Of a stretch of 6,116 bases of DNA, positions 1 to 4,752 are shown in pieces (position 1 is the stretch's first letter; every line of letters begins with the position of its first letter). The translations under genes were made by a program, and so were the position numbers. The stretch is from Bacillota bacterium (GTDB lineage: Bacteria > Bacillota > Sulfobacillia > Symbiobacteriales > ZC4RG38), in assembly GCA_003242505.1 (NCBI GenBank), contig QGUP01000128.1:1-6116 (forward strand), read 5' to 3'. The notes below the pieces were generated by a model that saw nothing but the letters and a program-made list of their open reading frames with translations, ran no database searches and was not told the DNA's origin.

Positions 1-36
1 GGGCTGGGAAAGGGTAAAAAGGGAAAGGGGGAGGGG
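1..36 (+). other. G-tract cluster, potential G-quadruplex
   Basis: Six G-tracts of three or more lie within 36 nt (1-3, 6-8, 12-14, 21-23, 27-31, 33-36), separated by short, mostly A-rich spacers. This meets the usual pattern for an intramolecular G-quadruplex on the + strand. The window begins here, so the element may continue to the left. No function can be assigned. Confidence 0.4.
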
Positions 37-312
37 CGGCGGCGGGGCGGCCCCCGCGCCGCGCCGGCCCGGCCGCGGCCGGCGAGGGGAGCGAGGTCTC
101 GGCCGTGGGACCGGACTGCCCCCCGGGGGACCGCCTCGCAACCGGGGGGGGTGGTCCGCCCCCTGCCCCTGCCGGCCCGGCCCCCGGCCCCGGGCCCCGC
201 CGGCCCCGCCGGGTCACCCCCGGCCGCGGGCACAACAGGCCCTGCCGGATGGCCCCCGACCCCCGGTTCGGCAGGCGCGGTCTGGCCGCCTCCGGTCCCC
301 CCTGCAGGCCCC

Positions 313-430
313 GCCCGCCACGAGGCCCCGGACCGCGGACAGGTCCCACTGGGCGGGCGCAAAGACGGACCGCCCCCGGCCTCGCCGGCGATGGTGCCGA
401 CGACCGTGGTCCGGGTGGTGCCCCCGCCAT
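313..430 (-). pseudogene. Decayed, inverted fragment of a permease gene 5' end
   Basis: The minus strand of 313-368 matches permease-gene positions 3197-3252 at 50 of 56 bases, including 26 identical bases in a row (328-353). In the permease frame it reads FAPAQWDLSAVRGLVAG, against FEPSQWDLSAVRSFVAG in the intact protein. All four base differences within these 17 codons change the amino acid and all replace A/T by G/C, so it looks like decay and not a functional paralogue. Weaker similarity may extend to a minus-strand ATG at 428-430 (MAGAPPGPR against MYGTTPGRR), but the frames are not continuous, which implies indels. Downstream of the match (below 313) no permease-like sequence follows. 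Confidence is high for 313-368 as a related fragment and low for the extension to 430. It may be left over from a duplicated transporter or an inverted partial duplication. Confidence 0.55.
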
Positions 431-511
431 CGTCGCCGCCGGGGTCCCGTCCGGAACCGGATGCCTCCCGAGGGCCCCGGAGGGACGCAGCGCCGACCCC
501 GGTGCCATCGG

Positions 512-583
512 TGCCGGCCCAGTCGGAGGGGCCTTCAGCCCCGTCGCTGCCGGCCCAGTCGGAGAGGCTTCCGGCCTCGGCGC
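512..583. repeat. 36-nt imperfect tandem duplication
   Basis: Two adjacent 36-nt units (512-547 and 548-583) share their first 17 bases exactly (TGCCGGCCCAGTCGGAG) and then diverge. The period is a multiple of three, so a reading frame through it would give a 12-residue Pro/Ser-rich repeat, but no gene is supported here. It is probably a local slippage duplication. Confidence 0.5.
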
Positions 584-661
584 TGCAGGCGCCGGACCGG
601 GGGCGGGACCGGCGGCTGGTCGCTCTCCACCTGCATCCCACCTTTGTCCGGACGGTCTCCG

Positions 662-768
662 GAAGGGTACTGCGCCCCGCACCACCGGACCGGGGCCGGC
701 TCCGCCCCGCCCGGTAGGCGAGGAGGGGCGGGGGAGGTCCCTGCCGAAGGGTGAACCCTGTACCCTTC
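662..768. promoter_or_regulatory. GAAGGGT repeats upstream of the LysR gene, possible operator
   Basis: GAAGGGTAC occurs at 662-670 and its exact reverse complement GTACCCTTC at 760-768. A further GAAGGGT at 746-752 makes a perfect 7-bp inverted repeat with ACCCTTC at 762-768 (9-nt spacer). The pair at 746-768 lies about 90-110 nt before the LysR start, where an autoregulatory site might sit. The spacer does not give the T-N11-A geometry of a LysR box, and no clear -35/-10 pair is visible nearby, so the assignment is speculative. Confidence 0.25.
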
Positions 769-854
769 TGTCCTGCGGCAGCCGGTGCCCGGTCTCCACC
801 GAGGGGTCCGCCGCCGTCAGGGCAGGGGTCAGAGCAGTGGGGTGGCGTGGGGAG

Positions 855-1781
855 ATGCTTCAGTCGCTGCGGGTCTTTTGCCTGGTGGCCCAACACGGCA
901 GTTTCACCCAGGCAGCGCTGGCCGCGGGACTGACCCGGCCGGCGGTCAGCCGACACATTCAGGTGCTGGAATCCCACTTCGGGGTGCGGCTCTTCACCCG
1001 GACGACCCGCCGGGTGGCCCTGACCCCCGCCGGGCAGCGGCTCCTGGAGCACGCGAACCGGGTGCTGGCCGCCTACCGGGAACTGGAAGCGGCCTTGGCC
1101 GCCCTCCGGGGCGAGGGGCGGCGGGTACTGGTGATCGGGGCCAGCACGGTGCCGGGGGAGCGGCTGCTGCCCCGGTACCTGGCCGCGCTGCGGCAGTGGG
1201 CTCCGGACCTGGAGGTACAGGTGCGGGTGGCCAACACCGAGACGGTGCTCCGGTGGGTTCGGGATGGGGCCGTGGACCTGGGCCTGGTGGGGGTCGGGGT
1301 GGACGATCCCCTTCTGGCGGCCCGGCCCATCGCCGAGGACGAGGTGGTGCTGGTCCGGCCTCCCGAGATGCCGCTGCCGCCGGCCCTGGAGGTCCGGGAA
1401 CTGCGGCAGTTGCCCCTGATCCTCCGGGAACCCGGCTCGGCCACCCGGCAGACGGTGCTGGCGGCCCTGGCCCGGGTGGGGCTCACCCCCGAGGACCTGC
1501 GGGTGGTGGCGGAACTGGGCAGCCCGGAGGCCATCAAGGCTGCGGTTCGGTCGGGGGTCGGGTGTGCCTTCTTCTCCCGCTGGTCCCTGGCCCCCGGGGA
1601 ACTGCCGGTGGTCCGGCTCATCGGGGTCGATCTGCGGCGCTCCATCAGCGCCTGCTGGCGCCGGGATCGACCGCTGCCGGAGGGGGCGGTGGTGCTCCTG
1701 GCCCGACTCGGCGCGGCGGCGGAGGGGAGAGGAGGGGAGCAGCCCCCGAGGCCCTCGGGGCCTGAGGTCCTCGGGGTCTGA
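855..1781 (+). CDS. LysR-family transcriptional regulator, probably selenium-associated
   Basis: This is a 308-residue protein of usual LysR length. Residues about 3-62 form the winged helix-turn-helix (SFTQAALAAGLTRPAVSRHIQ, residues 16-36, then LFTRTTRRVALTPAG), followed by a linker helix (about 63-88) and a periplasmic-binding-like effector domain (about 90-288) starting VLVIGASTVPGERLLP. Motifs REPGSATRQT and GSPEAIKAAVRSGVGCAFFSRW fit the family. LysR proteins of this type are often encoded beside selenium genes, and the transporter and selD follow directly. That specialisation is inferred from context. The ATG at 855 puts the HTH at the usual distance but has a G-rich stretch touching it with no spacer. 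The in-frame GTG at 837 has AGGGG (824-828) at 8-nt spacing and would add six residues, so it is a real alternative. The last 11 residues are encoded by a DNA repeat array and are probably non-conserved. It is co-directional with the operon it likely controls, whereas many LysR genes are divergent. Confidence 0.9.
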   Translation: MLQSLRVFCLVAQHGSFTQAALAAGLTRPAVSRHIQVLESHFGVRLFTRTTRRVALTPAGQRLLEHANRVLAAYRELEAALAALRGEGRRVLVIGASTVPGERLLPRYLAALRQWAPDLEVQVRVANTETVLRWVRDGAVDLGLVGVGVDDPLLAARPIAEDEVVLVRPPEMPLPPALEVRELRQLPLILREPGSATRQTVLAALARVGLTPEDLRVVAELGSPEAIKAAVRSGVGCAFFSRWSLAPGELPVVRLIGVDLRRSISACWRRDRPLPEGAVVLLARLGAAAEGRGGEQPPRPSGPEVLGV

Positions 1782-1858
1782 GGCCCTCGAGGTCTGAGGC
1801 CCTCGCGGTCTGGGCCTTCGGGGTTTGAGGTCTTCGGGGTCTGAGGCCCTCGGGGGCC
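1748..1858. repeat. Array of about seven 16-bp repeats across the LysR stop codon
   Basis: Units of consensus GAGGCCCTCGGGGTCT begin at 1748, 1764, 1780, 1796, 1812 (15 nt, lacking one base), 1827 and 1843. The LysR stop (1779-1781) falls at the junction of units two and three, so the array is partly coding and partly intergenic. Single units are partly self-complementary: CCCCGAG at 1744-1750 pairs with CTCGGGG at 1754-1760, and unit three contains the palindrome CCTCGAGG. In RNA the array could form a series of small hairpins after the stop codon. There is no T-tract, so a classical terminator is not supported. Confidence 0.8.
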
Positions 1859-2021
1859 GTTGGCGCCCCTGGTACCGCAGGGCCGCCGGTCGGGCGGGTG
1901 TGGAGCACCCGGGAGATGGGCGACCGGGGGCCCGCGGCCAGCGGGGGAGGGGAGCGCAGCCTGGGAGGATGCGCCACCCCTGGCTCCCTGCGCAGCTTTC
2001 AGGTCGGGGATGGGCACGGCA

Positions 2022-2044
2022 ATTGGTAAAAAGAAATTACCAAT
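2022..2044. promoter_or_regulatory. Putative LysR-box operator of the transporter operon
   Basis: A perfect 8-bp inverted repeat, ATTGGTAA (2022-2029) and TTACCAAT (2037-2044), is separated by the 7-nt spacer AAAGAAA. Within it, T2027 and A2039 are exactly 11 nt apart and symmetric about the dyad centre, which is the T-N11-A geometry of LysR-type binding sites. It lies between a LysR gene and the transporter genes, inside an AT-rich island in otherwise GC-rich DNA, and is centred about 55 nt before a plausible transcription start. These features make it the best candidate binding site of the regulator encoded at 855-1781. Confidence 0.6.
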
Positions 2045-2059
2045 ACGTAAGAGGAATGG

Positions 2060-2081
2060 ACCAATCCCCGGCCAATATCAT
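2060..2081 (+). promoter_or_regulatory. Half-sites and -10-like element of the transporter promoter
   Basis: Two further half-site words, ACCAAT at 2060-2065 and GCCAAT at 2071-2076, follow the dyad. Their starts lie 21 and then 11 nt apart, counting from ACCAAT at 2039, so they are on nearly the same helical face. TATCAT at 2076-2081 matches the housekeeping -10 at five of six positions. No -35 match is present 17-18 nt upstream, as is common for activator-dependent promoters. Transcription would begin near 2088, about 30 nt before the GTG start. The arrangement resembles a LysR recognition site followed by activation half-sites overlapping the promoter. Confidence 0.4.
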
Positions 2082-2103
2082 TCCGTTGACGACGCCTTCC
2101 ATG

Positions 2104-2110
2104 AGGAGGT
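2104..2110 (+). promoter_or_regulatory. Ribosome binding site that sets the GTG start at 2119
   Basis: AGGAGGT is fully complementary to the anti-Shine-Dalgarno end of 16S rRNA. The gap from AGGAGG to the GTG at 2119 is 9 nt. An in-frame ATG at 2101-2103 overlaps the upstream edge of this site and has no ribosome binding site of its own, so GTG 2119 is preferred. Confidence 0.75.
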
Positions 2111-2118
2111 GCAATTCG

Positions 2119-3048
2119 GTGAATTGGCTGTGTTGGCTCCCGCGCCGGGGCCTCGGGGCTCTGCTGGCGGTCACCCTGGCGGTCTCCCTGGCGGGGTGCG
2201 GCGGGTCCGCCGGGGAGGGCGGCCCGTCGGGGGCGCCCATCCGAATACTGGTGATCCCAACCCAGGGGGCCGGCGAGTTCGAGGCCGCGATGGAAAAGCT
2301 CGAGAGGGAACTGTCCCAGCGCAGCGGCCTGCGGGTAGAGGTGCGAATCGGCACGGACTACGCCTCGGTCGTCGAGGCCCTGCGCTTTGGCAAGGCGGAT
2401 GTCGGCTTCTTCGGTCCCTTTACATACGTGGTAGCCCACGCCCAGAGCGGTGTACGGGCCTTCGTGACCCAGACGGTGGACGGCAAGCCCTACTATCACA
2501 GCTACCTCATCGTACCCAGGGACTCGGAGATACCGGAACTGAAGACCGCTGAGGACTTTGTCCGGCATGTGAAGGGCAAGCGGGTTGCCTTCGCCGACCC
2601 GGGGTCGACCTCGGGCTCCCTGATCCCGCGCCTGGCCCTGAGGCGGGCCGGCCTCGACTGGGAGAGGGACATCCAGTACACCTTCACCGGCCACCACGAC
2701 GCGGTGCTGACGGCGGTGGCCGGGGGGAAGGCGGACATCGGCGCCATCGACAGCGCGATCTTCACGGGGCAGCTCAGCAAGACCCTGCCCGAGGCCTACG
2801 CCAAGGTCCGGGTGGTCTGGCAGTCCGAGCCCCTGTACCAGTACCCCTGGGCGGCCCGGCCGGATCTCGACCCCCAGGTGGTGCAGAAGCTGCAGCAGGC
2901 CTTCCTGGAAATCCAGGACCCGGAGATCCTCCGGGCCTTTGGGGCCGACGGGTTTGTGGCCGCAGAGGACCGGCTCTACGACCCGATCCGGGAAGCGGCA
3001 GCCGCAATGGGGATCGACCTGAAGGCGTACGACCTCAAGGGCAAGTGA
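2119..3048 (+). CDS. Substrate-binding lipoprotein, PhnD-like, putative selenium oxyanion ABC transporter
   Basis: From GTG 2119 this is a 309-residue lipoprotein. It has a short n-region with RR at 9-10, a hydrophobic stretch and the lipobox LAGC with lipidated Cys27, so it would be anchored outside the membrane. The mature part is a phosphonate-binding-like, two-lobed domain with family motifs GTDYASVVEALRFGKADVGF (78-97) followed by FGPFTY, YYHSYLIV (125-132), DPGSTSGS (160-167) and GHHDAVLTAVAGGKADIGAI (191-210) followed by DSAIF. PhnD relatives bind phosphonate, phosphite or phosphate. A subgroup linked to selD is generally regarded as a putative selenate carrier, and placement in a LysR-transporter-selD locus supports that reading here. 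No phosphonate-degradation genes are present in the window. The substrate is inferred, and phosphate-type ligands remain possible. In-frame ATGs at 2056 and 2101 are alternative starts with poorer ribosome binding sites. It is the first gene of the operon, and a 69-nt gap leads to the permease. Confidence 0.88.
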   Translation: MNWLCWLPRRGLGALLAVTLAVSLAGCGGSAGEGGPSGAPIRILVIPTQGAGEFEAAMEKLERELSQRSGLRVEVRIGTDYASVVEALRFGKADVGFFGPFTYVVAHAQSGVRAFVTQTVDGKPYYHSYLIVPRDSEIPELKTAEDFVRHVKGKRVAFADPGSTSGSLIPRLALRRAGLDWERDIQYTFTGHHDAVLTAVAGGKADIGAIDSAIFTGQLSKTLPEAYAKVRVVWQSEPLYQYPWAARPDLDPQVVQKLQQAFLEIQDPEILRAFGADGFVAAEDRLYDPIREAAAAMGIDLKAYDLKGK

Positions 3049-3117
3049 ACGTCTGAGGCAACGCCGGAAGACGCCAGGGGACGCCCGATCCAGCGATGGA
3101 AACAGGGAGGCGTAGCG

Positions 3118-3873
3118 ATGTACGGGACAACCCCAGGCCGGCGGCTTGTCCTGGCCGGGGCGCTGGCGGCGGCCATCGCCTGGAGCGTGTGGGTGACCGG
3201 GTTTGAGCCCTCCCAGTGGGACCTGTCCGCGGTCCGGAGCTTCGTGGCGGGCATGTTCCCGCCGGACTGGACCGTCCTGCCCACGGTGATCGCCGAGATG
3301 GGAGAGACCATCGGCATCGCCTTCCTCGGGACCCTGCTGGCCTTTGTCCTCGCCTTTCCCCTGAGCCTCGCCGCGGCCCGGGGGCTCTTCCCCGACTGGA
3401 TCGGGGGGCTGGTGCGGGGGGCGGCAGCCTTCTGTCGGGCGATACCGGAGATCCTCTGGGCGCTCCTGTTCCTGGTGGCCACGGACCTCGGCAACATCAG
3501 CGGCATCCTGGCCCTGGCCGCCCACAACGTGGGCATCCTGACCAAGCTGATGGCCGAGGTGTACGAGGCGGCGCCGGCGGGGCCCCAGGAGGCGGTGCTC
3601 AGCACCGGCGCCGGCCGGGCGGCGGTCATCTGGCACGGGATCCTGCCCTGGTCCCTGCCGCACCTCTTCAGCCACCTGTTCTTCCGGTTTGAGTGCAACA
3701 TCCGCACCGCCACCGTCCTGGGCCTGGTGGGCGCGGGGGGCATCGGGCACCTCTTGATGCTCCACCGGTCGCTTTTGCAGTACGACCGGATGCTGGTGGA
3801 TACCCTGGGCATTCTGGTCCTGGTGCTCCTTTCCGACGCCCTCGGGGCCCTGGTCCGCAGGCAGGTGACGTGA
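3118..3873 (+). CDS. ABC transporter permease, PhnE-like
   Basis: This 251-residue integral membrane protein is the channel subunit of the transporter. Hydrophobic segments are visible at about 10-27, 62-88, 110-145 (probably two helices), 195-220 and 226-246. The cytoplasmic EAA loop that docks the ATPase is at about 150-177 (EAAPAGPQEAVLSTGAGRAA followed by ILP), and the stretch RTATVLGLVGAGGIG at about 196-210 is typical of PhnE relatives. Length is normal for the family. ATG 3118 has AGGGAGG at 3104-3110, spaced 7 nt. The 69-nt gap upstream shows no promoter or terminator, so co-transcription with the binding protein is likely. Its stop codon is 1 nt from the ATPase start, indicating translational coupling. 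A partial inverted copy of its 5' end lies at 313-368. Transport of selenium oxyanion is inferred from the locus, and only one permease is encoded, so it probably works as a homodimer. Confidence 0.9.
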   Translation: MYGTTPGRRLVLAGALAAAIAWSVWVTGFEPSQWDLSAVRSFVAGMFPPDWTVLPTVIAEMGETIGIAFLGTLLAFVLAFPLSLAAARGLFPDWIGGLVRGAAAFCRAIPEILWALLFLVATDLGNISGILALAAHNVGILTKLMAEVYEAAPAGPQEAVLSTGAGRAAVIWHGILPWSLPHLFSHLFFRFECNIRTATVLGLVGAGGIGHLLMLHRSLLQYDRMLVDTLGILVLVLLSDALGALVRRQVT

Positions 3874-3874
3874 G

Positions 3875-4651
3875 ATGATCGAACTGGAGGGAATCACCCA
3901 TCGCTACCGGGAAGGCCAGCCCCCGGCCCTCGACGGGGTCAGCCTGGTCATCGGCGCCGGGGAGCGGGTGGCCCTCCTCGGCCCTTCCGGTGCCGGCAAG
4001 TCGACCCTGCTCCGGTGCATCACCGGCCTGGTCCGGCCCACCCAGGGGGTGGTGCGGTTCCGGGGCCGGCCGGTGACCGGTGCCTCACCCGGGGAACTGC
4101 GGGCGATCCGGAAGGAGATCGGGGTGATCTTTCAGGAATACCATCTCATCGAGCCCTACACCGCACTGGGCAACGTCCTGGTGGGGCGCTTCGGTCACCT
4201 GCCCCTCTGGCGGGTCCTCCTCGGGCTCTTCCCCCGGGCGGACCGGGAGCTGGCCCGGAGGGCCCTGGCCCAGGTGGGCCTGGCGGACCAGGCCCAGGTC
4301 CCTGTCCGCCGCCTCTCCGGGGGCCAGCGGCAGCGGGTCGCGGTGGCCCGGGCCCTGGTCCAGGGGGGTGGGGTCATCCTGGGGGACGAGCCGGTCTCGA
4401 ACCTCGATCCGGCCACGGCCCGGATGGTCCTGGAACTGCTCTGCGAAGGGAACCGCCGGGAAGGGACCACCCTGGTGCTCAGCCTGCATGCGCCGGAACT
4501 GGCCCTGGAGTTCTGCGACCGCATCGTGGTGCTCCGGGCGGGCCGGGTGGTCCTGGACCGGCCGGCCCGGGAGGTCACCCCCGGGGACCTGGCGGCGGCC
4601 TATGGGCTCCGGGCACCTGCCTCAGGTGCACCCGGTGCACCCCCGGGGTAG
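3875..4651 (+). CDS. ABC transporter ATP-binding protein, PhnC-like
   Basis: This 258-residue ATPase, of typical PhnC length, powers the transporter from the cytoplasmic face. All catalytic motifs are present: Walker A GPSGAGKST (36-44), Q-loop Gln87 (VIFQEYHLIEPYTALGNVLVGR is typical of the PhnC group, given here as 84-105 in part), signature LSGGQ (147-151), Walker B VILGDEP (167-173), D-loop SNLD (175-178) and switch His205. ATG 3875 follows the permease stop by 1 nt, and AGGTGA at 3863-3868, inside the permease gene, gives a 6-nt spaced ribosome binding site. The C-terminus ends in a short Gly/Ala/Pro tail made by a 9-bp tandem duplication (4625-4633 and 4634-4642). Family resemblance alone would suggest phosphonate import, but the following selD gene argues for a selenium oxyanion. 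Confidence 0.92.
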   Translation: MIELEGITHRYREGQPPALDGVSLVIGAGERVALLGPSGAGKSTLLRCITGLVRPTQGVVRFRGRPVTGASPGELRAIRKEIGVIFQEYHLIEPYTALGNVLVGRFGHLPLWRVLLGLFPRADRELARRALAQVGLADQAQVPVRRLSGGQRQRVAVARALVQGGGVILGDEPVSNLDPATARMVLELLCEGNRREGTTLVLSLHAPELALEFCDRIVVLRAGRVVLDRPAREVTPGDLAAAYGLRAPASGAPGAPPG

Positions 4652-4665
4652 GGGGAGGGGAGGGG
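4645..4665 (+). other. Potential G-quadruplex at the ATPase stop codon
   Basis: Four G-runs of four or five (4645-4648, 4651-4655, 4657-4660, 4662-4665) are separated by only one or two bases, a strong sequence pattern for a compact G-quadruplex in the coding strand and mRNA. It spans the ATPase stop codon at the head of the 101-nt gap before selD. It could slow transcription or stabilise the upstream mRNA end, but G-rich composition alone could also produce it. Confidence 0.4.
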
Positions 4666-4725
4666 CCGGGACCGCCGGGGGCTGCCCGTGCGGCAGGGCT
4701 GAGCGGCGCAGGGATACGGCGCACG

Positions 4726-4731
4726 TATAGT
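4726..4731 (+). promoter_or_regulatory. Possible weak -10 element before selD
   Basis: TATAGT stands out in GC-rich sequence and matches the -10 consensus at five of six positions. No -35 match is seen 16-18 nt upstream and there is no extended TGn. Transcription would start near 4738, leaving a leader of about 15 nt. It may add a selD-specific transcript to read-through from the transporter genes. Confidence 0.25.
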
Positions 4732-4752
4732 ACGGAAGGCAGGTGAGCGGCG

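Larger units (their letters stand above)
1..854. other. GC-extreme non-coding region upstream of the LysR gene
   Basis: No convincing gene is visible in this 850-nt stretch. It consists largely of C- and G-runs. Open frames exist on the + strand, but their translations are Pro/Ala/Gly/Arg-rich low-complexity sequence with no recognisable domain, as expected from stop-poor GC-rich DNA. Recognisable structure inside it is listed separately: a G-tract cluster at the left edge, an inverted fragment resembling the permease gene, a 36-nt duplication, and GAAGGGT repeats near the regulator. Its GC content looks higher than that of the genes to its right, which is unusual for an intergenic region and may mean a decayed coding region. 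An unrecognised Pro-rich protein at 151-717 (+) cannot be fully excluded. Confidence 0.6.
1782..2118. other. Intergenic region between regulator and transporter genes
   Basis: No gene is supported in this 337-nt gap. The left part is the remainder of the 16-bp repeat array and GC-rich sequence. At 1954-1993 GCGCA and TGCGC can pair around GGGAG and CTCCC (a hairpin with a 4-nt bulge), followed only by CTTTC, so it is at most a weak terminator for the LysR gene. At about 2021 the composition switches sharply to AT-rich. The interval 2021-2118 holds the regulatory region of the transporter operon, described in separate entries. Frames that run through this gap into the binding-protein gene are best read as non-coding extensions upstream of its true start. 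Confidence 0.6.

Noticed and set aside
151..717. Open frame for a Pro-rich 188-residue protein
   Set aside because: No ribosome binding site or domain, composition as expected from stop-poor C-rich DNA, and it overlaps the inverted permease fragment on the other strand.
105..854. Long N-terminal extension of the LysR frame (about 250 residues)
   Set aside because: The extension is Pro/Gly/Ala/Arg-rich low-complexity sequence with no domain. LysR proteins are about 300 residues and begin just before the HTH, which corresponds to 855 or 837.
2086..2115. TTGACG (2086-2091) with TGCAAT (2110-2115) as a promoter
   Set aside because: The -10 match is poor, and transcription would begin at or after the GTG start with no room for the ribosome binding site.
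1860..2552. Frame containing MGTAIGKKKLPIRKRNGPIPG near 2011, which looks protein-like for a short stretch
   Set aside because: The natural look comes from the AT-rich regulatory island. The frame then degenerates into Gly/Arg-rich shadow over the lipoprotein gene and has no ribosome binding site.
3049..3117. Possible separate promoter or terminator between binding protein and permease
   Set aside because: The 69-nt gap is GC-rich with no -10-like word or hairpin with T-run. Only the permease ribosome binding site is evident.
1999..3897. Minus-strand open frame of 632 codons opposite the binding protein and permease
   Set aside because: It is antisense to two well-supported genes, and its translation is compositionally typical of a complementary-strand shadow with no recognisable domain.
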